Assembly (NCBI RefSeq): GCF_026914185.1
Contig: NC_070567.1
Coordinates: 124,001-188,000, forward strand
Direction: 5' to 3'
From: Puccinia triticina
Lineage: Eukaryota; Basidiomycota; Pucciniomycetes; Pucciniales; Pucciniaceae
Length of the DNA: 64,000 nucleotides
The translations under genes were made by a program, and so were the position numbers. This document shows, in pieces, positions 34,909 through 46,375 of this stretch (positions are counted from its first letter, which is position 1; every line of letters begins with the position of its first letter). Under the pieces are notes generated by a model. That model was not told the DNA's origin. It did no database searches and saw only the letters and a list, made by a program, of their open reading frames with translations.

Positions 34909-35157
34909 AGCTGGTAGTATAGAAGGGCAGAGCTTGCACCTCCTTCATCCCCTTCTCCATTCAGCAAAAGGGTTTCACAACCACTTTTGAGTCTTACACT
35001 GCTCAAGGCTGCCTCTTACGGAAGCTCTGGGCAAGCCGCCATCAACACCACTTGACCAACATGTTGACCGCTTGACTGCAAAATCATATCCACCAATTCA
35101 CCACAGACGACCTCGACTCATCTCAACCGCAAAATCATATCCACTGATTCACCACAG

Positions 35158-36096
35158 ATGACCTCGACTCATCACACCATGGACAACACCACCGGTGCCA
35201 CCAATGAATCACCTCCTCCAACTCCTCAACTTTCAGCTCCTGTCAAAGACCAAACAACCAAGGGTACCAAAACCCAAAATCCTTGCTGGACCATCAAAGA
35301 AGATAAACTTCTCTGCACGGCATGGCTCAACGTCACCCGGGATGCTGTAGTCAGAACGGGGCAAAAAGCAGCAACCTTTTGGGAAAGAGTCACAACTTAT
35401 CAGAAGAGACTTGTTGAAGATTTCAATACAGAGAAAAAAAAGACCAAGGGCTTCAAAGAACTTCCCTTCCGATTAACAAACACCTTCAAATGTTGCTGGA
35501 GCCATATCATGAAGACCTGTAGTCGCTTTTGTGGATGTTACAGTCAAGTCAAACACCAATTGGCCAGCAGAAAGACTCGCGATGATGTGGTTTGTTTTCA
35601 TTTTGGGCTTACAAGCTGTGCTGGGGATGCTCATCTGTTTCTTTCTATCTTTCAGCTTGCTGAGGCAAAAGAACTATACAAGATCACATACAACTCAACC
35701 TTCAACCTCAATCATTGTTGGGCTATCTTGAAAGACACCCCAAAATGGCAAGCAACACAACAAGAGTACAATGCAAAACTGAAAAAAACAAAGGCACCAA
35801 AGGAATCCACCTTGAGACCAGCAACCAATGCCAACTCGGTCTCAGCTGTGGACAAATCCAATGCAACTCCTTCCGTTTCTGCTCCAGACAACCTTGCCGA
35901 GGAAGAGAGCAACCTTGGTGATTGACGTGTTCTTGGAGATGAGGGCCGTACAGATGTGAACAAAGCAGCTAAAAGAAAAAGGAACAAGGAAGTGTTGTTA
36001 GAGAAATTCATCAAGATGCAAGAATCTCTTGTCAAAACCGCTGAAGAACAAACGGCTTCAGTGAAAGCGGCAATGGAATCAGCAGAGGATCATTGA
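35158..36096 (+). CDS. Harbinger-associated SANT/Myb-like protein with one in-frame stop
   Basis: This is the accessory DNA-binding protein that accompanies plant-type PIF/Harbinger transposases. The SANT-like region starts at WTIKEDKLLCTAWLNVTRD and includes FWERVTTYQKR and the helix around CCWSHI. A phase-0 intron (35590-35655, GTTTGT...TTTCAG) joins RDDV to LAEAKELY, followed by FNLNHCWAILKDTPKW. A TGA at 35923-35925 is the only stop before a Lys/Glu-rich coiled C-terminus that stays in frame to the TGA at 36094-36096. A C-to-T change of a CGA codon would explain it. In the family this protein helps the transposase bind the element ends in the nucleus. Confidence 0.75.
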
Positions 36097-37836
36097 ACGA
36101 TGTCCGTGATTCTCACTGGATTGGATGGTCCCTTGGTAGCTTATTGGGAAAAAAAGAAAAAAGAGGTTACTGATTGTTACATGTAGCTTGTAATCCACAA
36201 GCCTTTGTTCTGTTCCGACTCCCCTCTGTGAAATTGTGAAGAAAAAAAATTGTTCCTTTTCTGCTTTTCCTCAAAAAACAAACAAATCATACATGTGTCT
36301 TTCAATTTGTTTCCTCAAATGAATGGAAAAAGCTTTGTATTGTCAATCAAGAAATGAGTGAAAACCACCTTTGGAGAGGAGACAGTTTTAACTAGCGAGA
36401 GAGAAATAAAAGTAAAAAGAAATGACAAGAAATTTGTTTCAAGCCTCTGAGCCCTTTTTCTTCCAGAGAGGCTCAATCAAATCCTTCTTGAGACAGTCGT
36501 GAGCATCAATGTCTCAGAGGGTTTGATATTGCAGAAGAAACTGATTGAAATCATTTTCAGAGGATTTGCTAGTAGCTATTTCTTCTTCTGTCCTAGCATT
36601 TTGATTGTACCGGTGTGGAACTACTCAATGGGGGGAATAGAGCTTGGAAGGGAGATGGATAGCAACACTAGTACTAATGTAAGCTATGCAAGGGTGCTGA
36701 TGAGGCTGCCTTCCTGACTAATGCTGAGGGGATGAGAGTCACACTAAGAAAAAGAAAGAAAAGGTGTGGCTGATTTCTGCTTGATCTTAGGAGCTAGTAC
36801 TATGAGCTTAACTACTGACTACTGAGGGTGAGAGGGTTGGAGCAGTGATGGAAGAGGGGAAAGCAATGGCAATGGTTCAATAGCAATGGGTTCAGGAGCA
36901 ACAGCAATGATATCAATGAGCAATAGGTGATGAGTAATTTCTACTATAGTTTCTGTATAAAAATCTCTGCATGAGGTACAAGTGAGGGGGGAAGGATAGT
37001 TCTTATGTTAAGGAGGGATGAGCACAGACAGTGGGGGGGGGGGGAAATTCTGGCTATGGGAATAAAGAATGTACAAATGGGGAAGAGTTTTGGCTATGGG
37101 AATAAAAGACTGTACAAATAGGGAAGGTGATGTGAACATAGTAACAACTTGTAATGATGAGCACTACTGAAAGAGATAAGCACAGATCCAATGATGTAAT
37201 GTGTACAATAGGCATAGTACATAATGAGTAATGTATGTAAAGAGTTTAGTATGTGAGAAAATATCTGTGAAAAGAATGTAATGTAATGATTCAAGTAAGT
37301 TACTAATGAAATGATTATTGTAACTAATGAAGACTGTAGGTTTTCTGTAAGTCTTATATCCTCTATAACTATTGAACCATTGAAGATAAAGGGGTGCTGT
37401 GTATGAGTGACTATAGGTGAAATGAGGAGTAGAATCTGAATATGCAATGATAATGAAGTATTTGTGAAGGGTTATGGGGTAATGGGCAATGTAATGATGA
37501 ATATATGTAAAAGAAGATAATAAAATAATACTTGTGGTTTGGAATGGAGCACCACACCGGTGATTGTATTCATATTTGCTTCTGGATTCATCCTCAATCG
37601 TCATGTTATGAAGAATTATGGCAGTATTCATGATTAAGCACAGTGTGCCGTGATCCCAAAGACGGCCGGGAAGTTGGATGATAGCATATTGAGCTTGCAA
37701 GCAGCCAAATGCACGCTCAATGTCTTTCCGGTACGCTTCCAGCATTTTTGCAAAATGCTTGTTTTGCCGTTTGGACTTTGTGTTGCTGTAAATGTTGACA
37801 ATTGCCCGAAACTCTTGAGCGCAGTACTTTCACCTA

Positions 37837-39829
37837 CACCGCGGGGTGATTCCTGAAAGGCTGTGACGTCCCAGAGGACGCATACGTCTCTTGCCCGCGC
37901 TATGACCATACTCTGTATGGGCGCTTGCTGGACTTCCACCTCAAGTGTGTCGTGACGCCCCACAAGCGCGGCATGGACAGGGGCGTCCATGGGGCGCCCA
38001 AGCTGGTACATACTCCAATCAGGGGGTGAGGTCTGGCTTGGCAGTTCAGACAAAAAGATGAGGGCGGGGTCGAACCCCGCCAGAGTTGAGCGGTGCGAGC
38101 TGCTTCCCTGCTGACTATGCCAACTCATGGAGCTATGTGGGATAACTCTCATACCTTTGCAACTTGACGATCCTAGGAATCAGTTTTACGTCGAAGTCCT
38201 TAGTTTTCTCGTGAGCACGTGTGGGTAGAGTGCAATGGAGGAGAACGCAGGCCGCATGAACACATCACATTGCCTCCAACTACCTTCTTGGTTTGTTTGA
38301 CAGAGTCAGCATGGATCCCAAGCCTCTGTTCACACATCCCTCTGGAGGAGATGAAGATTGAGGGACATTGAAAACCCATGTTTCCCGCCAGAATTCAACT
38401 GAAACCGCATTAGCGCACACTACAGGCATGTAGCTGTCGCTGCGGGATGCAGCGTCACCCTGTCGTTGCAAGCCCGCGTGACTGCGCAAGTAGGCGCAGT
38501 CACTGCGGTGTAAGACTCAAAAGTGGTAGTGAAACCCTTTTGCTGAATGGAGAAGGGGATGATGGAGGTGCAAACTCTGCCCTTCTATACTATCAGATAA
38601 CAAGACCCACCAAGCTAATCTTGGCAAGTTTTAATCAAGTGATAGGTCTGGTCTAGTTCCAGATCATGAAGTTGTTCGATGACAGGTATGTGAGATTTGA
38701 GAGTGAGTTCAGTAGTTATTTGCAAATATAAGGGTTGTAGTGATGGGTGAAGGTGATGGTAAGTGTGAAGGGTGGTATGTAAATAACTGGGGAATACTGA
38801 GCTGAGGGAAAAACAACTGGGGGAGAGAGCTCCTTATATAGACAAATGTGAGGGATTTTAGCTACAAGGGGGACCCTGGATGAGGGATTTTAGCTGGTGG
38901 GCTGCGTACAAGTGGTGTCAGAAGATACTAAATACAGGCAGAAAGTGGGGTGAGAAATGAAAGATGATGTCATACTGATGCAAGGAGTGCATAAACAAAG
39001 CAGGGAAATGTCAAATACAGGGGTGCATGAGTGGTGTCAGACTAATGCAATGAGTGCAGAAATGGGGTCAGAAGACTGCATGCAGCTGCAAGGGGTGCAT
39101 AAATGAGGCGGGGACATGTCAAATACAGAAGAAATGGGGTTGGTCCCCTGCATATGCAGTGGAGATAAGAGGGATAGAAAAGGGTATGTGTTTGGCTGGG
39201 GCTGAGTATGGGTATACCTGGGAAAGGTGACTTGAGGGGTGTGACAGGTTAATGACTGAGGCTGGCCGTGTCCATGAGGGTCCAAGAGGGTGTAACTTCC
39301 AATCCTGCGGGGTTCCAGTGACGCTTCCAGTGGTGACTAGGGGTAAAATTGGCCTTAGAATCCATTTATGAGGTCTATTTGGTGGTATCTTGAGGACTAG
39401 GGTGAGTAAATATATGTATGAGGAAAAACTTTTGATTTTTTCACTTTTCCATCTACCACAGCGGCCGCGACCCCAAATGCAACGTCAGGTGACGCTGCGG
39501 GCCGCAACAACACCTATTTGCCCGTAGTGGCAGTCAGTGCAGAGTGCAGCCGAGAAAGCCCGGCCGAGCCGTGTGTTCAAACCTGCATGTTCAAACCTGC
39601 ACGCAGTCAACTAATTCTTTTGCCAGGGGCGGCAATCCTTTCCCCCCCCCCCCCCGGTTGTTGGACATCAGGCAACGCATGTGTGGTGTCACCCCACTCG
39701 CCACATGGGCGTATAGAGAGCGCCTGTGTAGGGTATGGTCACAGCGCGCCACTGAGGCATAGTTTCCCATGCGGGGTCAATGGGGCGCCACGGTTGCTGC
39801 CAATTTGACGCCCCACTTGTCCCGCGGTG
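37837..39829. mobile_element. Non-autonomous element of about 2 kb inserted in the transposase intron
   Basis: Ends CACCGCGGG and CCCGCGGTG are inverted; TA lies on both sides (37835-37836, 39830-39831). Removing it gives a continuous intron ending in TAG followed by the transposase frame. Inside it, 38500-39460 is the inverted partner of the left Harbinger arm, so it is probably a Harbinger relative. No coding region was recognised. Confidence 0.55.
38834..38840 (-). promoter_or_regulatory. TATA box in the right Harbinger arm
   Basis: On minus, TATATAAGGAGCTC, the mirror image of 34674-34687. Confidence 0.45.
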
Positions 39830-41020
39830 TATCATTCATGATACCTCAATCAGGAATTGGTCACATAGATTTTTTAAACAGGAAAAAGGCCAAAAAACTT
39901 ACTTATTCACAGGTATTCATCAAGTGAATCAGCACTGTATCCGTGGACCGTAGGCCAGCATCCTAATAGTAGCAGTTGCCTTTTGTAAGGGTGAAAAGCC
40001 TAAACAACCAGCTGCATCTCTTTTCTGAACAAAGTAATTGTCCTCCTTGACAATCACATCCACAATCTTCAGAAACAAAGGTTGTCTCATCCTGAAACGC
40101 CAATGGAACATGTCTAGTGTGTATACTGGCTGACAGCTCTGTTTATGAAGCTTGGGGCAAAAACCCGTCAAAATTAAGGGTTTTCGGCCCTAGCACTATA
40201 ACTGTGCTGATTTAAACACTAGTAATGTAAATTACTAAACTTGTTACGTGGTAAATAAGGCCACTACAAGGGTTTTAAACACTCTTTTAAAAAGAGGAGG
40301 ATTTATTATGTAATTAATAATATATCTAAGTTTATTAAAACCACAGATTCACCAAAAAAAAATTCAAGGGTTTCCCCTATACCCAAGCAATCACAAAAAA
40401 CAAAAAAAGAAACAAGCTAAACCAACAAATAAACATAAAATACCACTTATAATAGACTAATATACAAGAGAAGCAATAGATTTAACGAACTCCCAGCCTG
40501 TGACATGCCACAGGTGAAAAGAGACCGGTGTTAACCCGCTCAGCCTGGCGCAAGTGCGTGGGGCAAAAGTCGGGGCTGGAAACCCTTCAGCCAATTGCAA
40601 GTGCAATTGGGGAGGGGGAGGATCACCACCAGTGCTCTGCAAATGCAGGAGCAGGGTGGATCACCTGGGGCATAAACCTCGGTGCAGGAGAAGCCCCCTT
40701 TTATATTCAAGCAGTCCGATTTCAGTGACTACGCCACTGTGAGCGTTGCAAGGTGATGGTTGCAATGATACATACAGCAATTCCAAACTCGGGCTTGCTT
40801 GTATCCATAGCCACTGTCACTACTCCTGAAGCCTACCAACCCAAGCCACGGCAATGCACAAGTCAAGGAGCCAATGACGGCCGGGAAGGTGCAGCTGACC
40901 AAACTGTTTCTCTTCTGACTTCAAGTTCCAGGAACTCGGCATGCTGATCACCTCATCTACAGTCGGGCCAACAAAGTGCTTACGGATACCAGCCCGACCG
41001 GCCCCAGAGATTTTATTCGG

Positions 41021-43437
41021 GCTGGAATATGTTCACCAGCTGGCCGAGAGGTCTTCCTCTTGGTGGGCTGGTATACATACACCAGCTCGCCAAGAGGGAT
41101 TCCTCTCGGCGGGCTGGTATACACACACCAGCTCGCCGAGAGGGCTTCCTCTCGGCGGGCTGGTATACATACACCAGCTCGCCAAGAGGGATTCCTCTCG
41201 GCGGGCTGGTATACACACACCAGCTCGCCGAGAGGGCTTCCTCTCGGCGGGCTGGAATACATACACCAACTCGCCGAGAGGGCTTCCTCTCGGCGGGCTG
41301 GAATAAGATCACCGGCTCGCCGAGAGGGCTTCCTCTCGGCGGGCTGGTATACACACACCAGCTCGCCGAGAGGGCTTCCTCTCGGCGGGCTGGAAAAAGT
41401 TCACCGGCTCGCCGAGAGGGCTTCCTCTCGGCGGGCTGGTATACATACACCAACTCGCCGAGAGGGCTTCCTCTCGGCGGGCTGGAATAAGTTCACCGGC
41501 TCGCCGAGAGGGCTTCCTCTCGGCGGGCTGGTATACACACACCAGCTCGCCGAGAGGGCTTCCTCTCGGCGGGCTGGAATGAGTTCACCGGCTCGCCGAG
41601 AGGGCTTCCTCTCGGCGGGCTGGTATACATACACCAACTCGCCGAGAGGGCTTCCTCTCGGCGGGCTGGAATAAGTTCACCGGCTCGCCGAGAGGGCTTC
41701 CTCTCGGCGGGCTGGTATACACACACCAGCTCGCCGAGAGGGCTTCCTCTCGGCGGGCTGGAACAAGTTCACCGGCTCGCCGAGAGGGCTTCCTCTCGGC
41801 GGGCTGGAACAAGTTCACCGGCTCGCCGAGAGGGCTTCCTCTCGGCGGGCTGGTATACATACACCAACTCGCCGAGAGGGCTTCCTCTCGGCGGGCTGGT
41901 ATACACACACCAGCTCGCCGAGAGGGCTTCCTCTCGGCGGGCTGGAATACATACACCAACTCGCCGAGAGGGCTTCCTCTCGGCGGGCTGGAATAAGTTC
42001 ACCGGCTCGCCGAGAGGGCTTCCTCTCGGCGGGCTGGTATACACACACCAGCTCGCCGAGAGGGCTTCCTCCCGGCGGGCTGGAACAAGTTCACCGGCTC
42101 GCCGAGAGGGCTTCCCCTCGGCGGGCTGGTATACATACACCAACTCGCCGAGAGGGCTTCCTCTCGGCGGGCTGGTATACACACACCAGCTCGCCGAGAG
42201 GGCTTCCTCTCGGCGGGCTGGAATACATACACCAACTCGCCGAGAGGGCTTCCTCTCGGCGGGCTGGAATAAGATCACCGGCTCGCCGAGAGGGCTTCCT
42301 CTCGGCGGGCTGGTATACACACACCAGCTCGCCGAGAGGGATTCCTCTCGGCGGGCTGGTATACACACACCAGCTCGCCGAGAGGGCTTCCTCTCGGCGG
42401 GCTGGTATACATACACCAACTCGCCGAGAGGGCTTCCTCTCGGCGGGCTGGAATAAGTTCACCGGCTCGCCGAGAGGGCTTCCTCTCGGCGGGCTGGTAT
42501 ACACACACCAGCTCGCCGAGAGGGCTTCCTCCCGGCGGGCTGGAACAAGTTCACCGGCTCGCCGAGAGGGCTTCCCCTCGGCGGGCTGGTATACATACAC
42601 CAACTCGCCGAGAGGGCTTCCCCTCGGCGGGCTGGTATACATACACCAACTCGCCGAGAGGGCTTCCTCTCGGCGGGCTGGTATACACACACCAGCTCGC
42701 CGAGAGGGCTTCCTCTCGGCGGGCTGGAATACATACACCAACTCGCCGAGAGGGCTTCCTCTCGGCGGGCTGGAATAAGTTCACCGGCTCGCCGAGAGGG
42801 CTTCCTCTCGGCGGGCTGGTATACATACACCAACTCGCCGAGAGGGCTTCCTCTCGGCGGGCTGGTATACACACACCAGCTCGCCGAGAGGGCTTCCTCT
42901 CGGCGGGCTGGTATACATACACCAACTCGCCGAGAGGGCTTCCTCTCGGCGGGCTGGAATAAGTTCACTGGCTCGCCGAGAGGGCTTCCCCTCGGCGGGC
43001 TGGTATGCATACACCAGCTCGCCAAGAGGGCTTCTTCTCGGCAGGCTGGAATAAGTTCACCCGCTTGCCGAGAGGGCTTCCTTTCGGCGGGCTGGAATAC
43101 ATAAACTAGCTCGCCGAGAGGGCTTCCTCTCTGCTGGCCGCAATACGTTCACCAGCTCGCCGAGAGGGCTTCCTCTTGGCGAGCTGGAATAAGTTCACGG
43201 CTTGCCAAGAGGGCTTCCTCTCGGCGGGCTGGTATACACCAGCTTGCCGACAGGGCTTCCTCTCGGCGGGCTGGTATACGCTCACCAGCTCGCCGAGAGG
43301 AAGCCCTCTTGGCGGGCTGGGATACATTCACCAGCTCGCCGAGAGGGCTTCCTCTCGGCGGGCTGGAATAAGTTTACCACCTCGCCAAGAGGGCTTCCCC
43401 TCGGCGGGCTGGTATACATATATCAGCTCGCTAGAGC
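41021..43437. repeat. Minisatellite: about 50 units of 46 bp, each a 36-nt hairpin
   Basis: The unit is CCAGC-T-CGCCGAGAGG, loop GCTT, CCTCTCGGCG-G-GCTGG, then a 10-nt spacer such as TATACACACA. Spacer-region variants (GTATACACACACCAGC, GTATACATACACCAAC, GAATAAGTTCACCGGC) alternate in mosaic order, with longer blocks repeated. Units at the right end (43015-43437) are more diverged. Long open frames on both strands here are a by-product of the repeat. Confidence 0.95.
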
Positions 43438-43444
43438 CTACTTG

Positions 43445-43600
43445 GCAGCAAAAAATATCCGCACCCGCGGGTATTTGCCGCAGGTACCCGGGTACCTGCT
43501 TTCTGCCACCTCAAGAGGTGCGGGTGCGGGTGCGGGTGTTGAGAATCCCGGGTTTTCATGGAGAGGTACCCGCACCTGTGGCGGGTACCCGGGTACCAAG
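43445..43600. repeat. GC-rich palindromic repeat with GGTACCCGGGTACC cores
   Basis: Two copies of CAGGTACCCGGGTACC or GCGGGTACCCGGGTACC (about 43480 and 43581) bracket GCGGGT tandem repeats. It looks like the ends of a small inverted-repeat element. No target duplication was identified. Confidence 0.5.
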
Positions 43601-43691
43601 TGACATCTTTAGTGTGGGGGTATTTCCGAGCCTTTATAATCTCAGCATTAAAGCATCTTTGTCATCTTTTGGTGAATCTTGAGGATTCAAA

Positions 43692-43783
43692 ATGGACAAT
43701 ATGCCTTCAAGGATGATGTTGCGTGGTTTTACTGAGTGGGAGATTCTGGAGTGTTCCCAGATAAACAAAAAAGGAGATTACAA
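43692..43783 (+). pseudogene. Possible captured exon in Helitron-2, unidentified
   Basis: An ATG frame of about 30 codons (MDNMPSRMMLRGFTEWEIL at its start) ends at an AAG|GTATGT donor-like site at 43783. Not recognised. It may be a host-gene fragment carried by the Helitron; the evidence is weak. Confidence 0.25.
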
Positions 43784-45119
43784 GGTATGTGTATATGGAA
43801 CTGAGCAGCAATTTCTCTGTTCCTTTTTCATTTTTGTTGGCCCAGGTGCACGTAGTGTGATGGGTCTAAGAGCCTCTAGAATGTGCTTTAACACAGCCAG
43901 CTGTACCAGGTGTTCTTTATGTGCTCTGTTTGCGTAGCGTTAGCAAAAATCCCACAGAATTTCACTCAAGCCACTATGAGTAAGCAGGATTCCAGTGTCC
44001 ACTACACTGGACCACATCTGCGCTCCAGTTAGCTGAGCTGGCCCACTACAAAAAGTGCATGTTAAACTCATTATCATCTTACCCTTGCTGGCCACTCTCA
44101 ATGTTTATGGTCAGAATCTGAAGTACAACAAGATGGCCCCATTTCAAACTGAATTGGATGCCACTGCCACACATGAGTATTGCAAACTTGGAAGGATAAA
44201 TTATTAGGAATAGGATTTGTGGGTGAAAATTGAATAGGTTGAACCCCCAAAAGTGCAGCGGCGAAGCCGCCTTGGACTCTAGTAATTATTAATTACAGGG
44301 AATAAATTTGGCGTAAAAAGTATGTGGTAAGCGCTTAAACTGATTGGCTACTTGTCAGAGGCGGGGGTCTTACGGCAACTACTTATAAGGATAAAGCTTG
44401 TAAATATACTAATAAGGGATTTTTGATATTTAAAGGTTTAATCCAGTGGATTTTACGTGCAGGGGATGGTTTTAAAGGGAAAAGGGGCTACAATAGTAGC
44501 AGGGGAGAATATTCACGGCAAACTTACAGTTTATGGGTGGTGAATGGTCTGGGGGATCTTTTCCTGAGGGCCAAATAGGCCTCTATTTATAGAGGAGACT
44601 TCAGTGGGCGTAATCACTGAGTCCTTTTCTCCCTATGGGAGTATCCAGAGGTGTAGCCGTCAAAAGGGCTTGGCTGTGGGTAATTTAATTGTATTGTAAT
44701 AGACTAATTTCCCTGACTCTGTCACATGACATGTTTATAACCAATTGTCATGTGAAAGAGCTTCAGTAGAAGTCTACATAATACTTTCACGGGGTATTTC
44801 TACACGAGTAATATTACTCATTAATGTACAACAGTTTAATTTTATGTACATTGTTTGTTTTACTAAATTTATGTATGTAATACTATTTTTGGGCGCTTTC
44901 TGGGGCCAATTCTTATTTATACAATTATTACATGAAGGAATAGGAATAAGGGCTACTTTAAGTGGGTGGCCCCCCTTAATTTATGATGAGGAATCTGATT
45001 CTGCAATAATAGTTTAATAATTATTATTATTTACTAAGTTATTGCAGTCTTTTGGATACTTAATGTATCTCTAAGGCTGACACTTGCCCCCTCTAAAAAA
45101 GGTTAAATTCTGAAATAAT

Positions 45120-45541
45120 TTAATCTTTGTGTTTAGAGTTCTTGAATCTTCTTAGATATTTATCCGCATCTTTAATGTCCTTTTCTGGTAGCCATTCATC
45201 TTCATGAATTGGTTTCCTGTATCTCACCAGATATAATTTATCTTTCTCTCCTCTGATCTTTTTGTCTTTCAAGATCTTATGAATTTTCTTCTCCTCTGAC
45301 TCTTCAAGTGGAGGTACTTCTGCTTCAGGTATTTCCTTTTGTAAAGGGAATAATTCAGCATCTGATTCATTATAGTGTTTAAGTAAGCTTACTGGAAATG
45401 TAGGATGTTTCTTTTCTAGTTCTCCATATAGTTCCACCTCTACTGCATTTGGTCCATGTAGTGCTTTGACTACAAATGGGCCTACAAATGCATTTCTAAG
45501 CTTCTTAGGTCCTTTGATATGAGTAAAGTTTGTAGTTGATA
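45120..45541 (-). pseudogene. Gypsy-C integrase C-terminus and chromodomain
   Basis: The frame from 45541 gives STTNFTHIKGPKKL and FVGPFVVKALHG (the linker typical of Ty3/Gypsy integrase ends). It then gives HPTFPVSLLKHYN and a chromodomain-like segment (KILKDKKIRGEKDKLYLVRY, then WLPEKDI) before the stop at 45120. Chromodomains in this position steer integration to particular chromatin. The segment is cut from the rest of the integrase by Helitron-1. Confidence 0.85.
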
Positions 45542-46375
45542 TCCAAGTATATTAAAGCCTCAGATTTGTAGAAAGAAAATTCAAGGGTTTCCCCTACAAA
45601 AGAGCAAAATACAAAACAAAAAAAAATCAAAGGTTCCCCGTTTTTTAAAACAAGGGAATACAGGCTCTGATTCAGTACACAACAATTGAAAAACACAAAG
45701 AACAAGCCTACAACATTCACAAAAAAGAGCCCGCAACCTACCACCCAGTGCAGCAAGCTGACACACCGTGGCCCAACACCCATCCCTGTCTAGCAGGGTC
45801 AAAAAGTGTTGGGAAGAAGACCCCCAGCCCTCAAGCACAGGGGGGTCAACGAATATCCCCCGCCAAACTGCGCAAGTGCAACAGCGGACGGGGGTGAGGC
45901 AACCCCCCGGCTGGAATTACAGCCGTGAGTCGCCTGGGGATCCATCCCTCCACAAACACCCGCCTTTTATAGCCACCACATCCCTGCAAGCCGCACCCTC
46001 CATGACTCAACGCCTCCGCCCTGCCATGGCCTTCCCCCCACCCGAACATGGCAACAACGACCAATACATCATACCACGCCACCCAGGTCCCTCTCAACCA
46101 CAAATGCCACGCAACCCAAAGGAACTTAGATCTGGCCCTTTGTGACGCCTCTCAATATCCGCCCGCCTCAACCACTGCGCTCAGACCACCCCCACCACAA
46201 ATCAACTCCCATCACTCCATACACAATGTGCCACCACTTGCCTGCAGACTCACATCTCCCTGATGCCTTGCAACCGTCTCATACAGCAAATTGAACGCGC
46301 CCCCTGGCCCTTTGATTTGCCTCTCCTCACTTACGATCCAGCCTCCCCACCCAAGCCAAGCAGCTCCCTTGCCTT

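Larger units (their letters stand above)
37164..40171 (-). pseudogene. PIF/Harbinger DDE transposase, fragmented
   Basis: The N-terminal part (40171-39929) has RFRMRQPLFLKIVD, QKRDAAGCLGFSPLQK and RMLAYG, diagnostic of the plant-type family. It continues with SADSLDEYL, then a TGA. After an intron whose acceptor region holds a 2-kb insertion (37837-39829), the frame resumes with ESTALKSF, then KHFAKMLEAYRKDIERAFGCLQ and LIMNTAIILHNM, the C-terminal part. The middle DDE core between ALKSF and KHFAKM is missing, so this copy cannot catalyse transposition. Confidence 0.8.
33970..40202. mobile_element. PIF/Harbinger-type DNA transposon region, composite and broken
   Basis: Contains the two proteins known for this superfamily: a SANT/Myb-like DNA-binding protein on + (35158-36096) and a DDE transposase on - (exon pieces between 40171 and 37164). 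The genes converge. The arm at about 34080-35020 and the arm at about 38500-39460 are inverted copies of each other, each with a TATATAA box reading inward. The outer ends are not certain: the left edge is set near GAGCATCTCCAACAG (33973), and the right side is cut by Gypsy-C at about 40203. Confidence 0.65.
40325..44282 (+). mobile_element. Helitron-2: non-autonomous Helitron carrying a hairpin minisatellite
   Basis: The 5' end is TCTAAGTTTATTAAAACCAC. The 3' end is CTAG, preceded by the hairpin GCGGC-GAA-GCCGC (44258-44270) eight bases upstream. It is inserted between A (40324) and T (44283) with no target duplication, as known for Helitrons. Its 5' end matches Helitron-1 (AATTCAAGGGTTTCCCCTA shortly after the start), and the 3' hairpin is the same type. 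No Rep/helicase gene is present. Confidence 0.85.
40203..45082 (-). repeat. Gypsy-C 3' LTR, split by Helitron-2
   Basis: The outer pieces are about 40203-40324 and 44283-45082, some 920 bp in all. The inner edge (GGCTGACA) follows the purine tract. The outer edge is set at TGTGCTG by the TG rule and is less certain because the other LTR lies outside the window. Confidence 0.6.

Noticed and set aside
39642..39656. Run of about 14 C, possible polypurine tract
   Set aside because: No LTR pair flanks it; looks like a simple homopolymer.
41021..43437. Many overlapping open frames of 77-232 codons on both strands (PPRGSPLGE-type repeats)
   Set aside because: They exist in several frames on both strands because a 46-bp hairpin unit without stops is repeated; 46 is not a multiple of 3 and no start or splice context supports a protein.
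41021..43437. CRISPR array
   Set aside because: Regular spacing, but the spacers are near-identical 10-mers, units are 46 bp, there are no cas genes and the DNA is eukaryotic.
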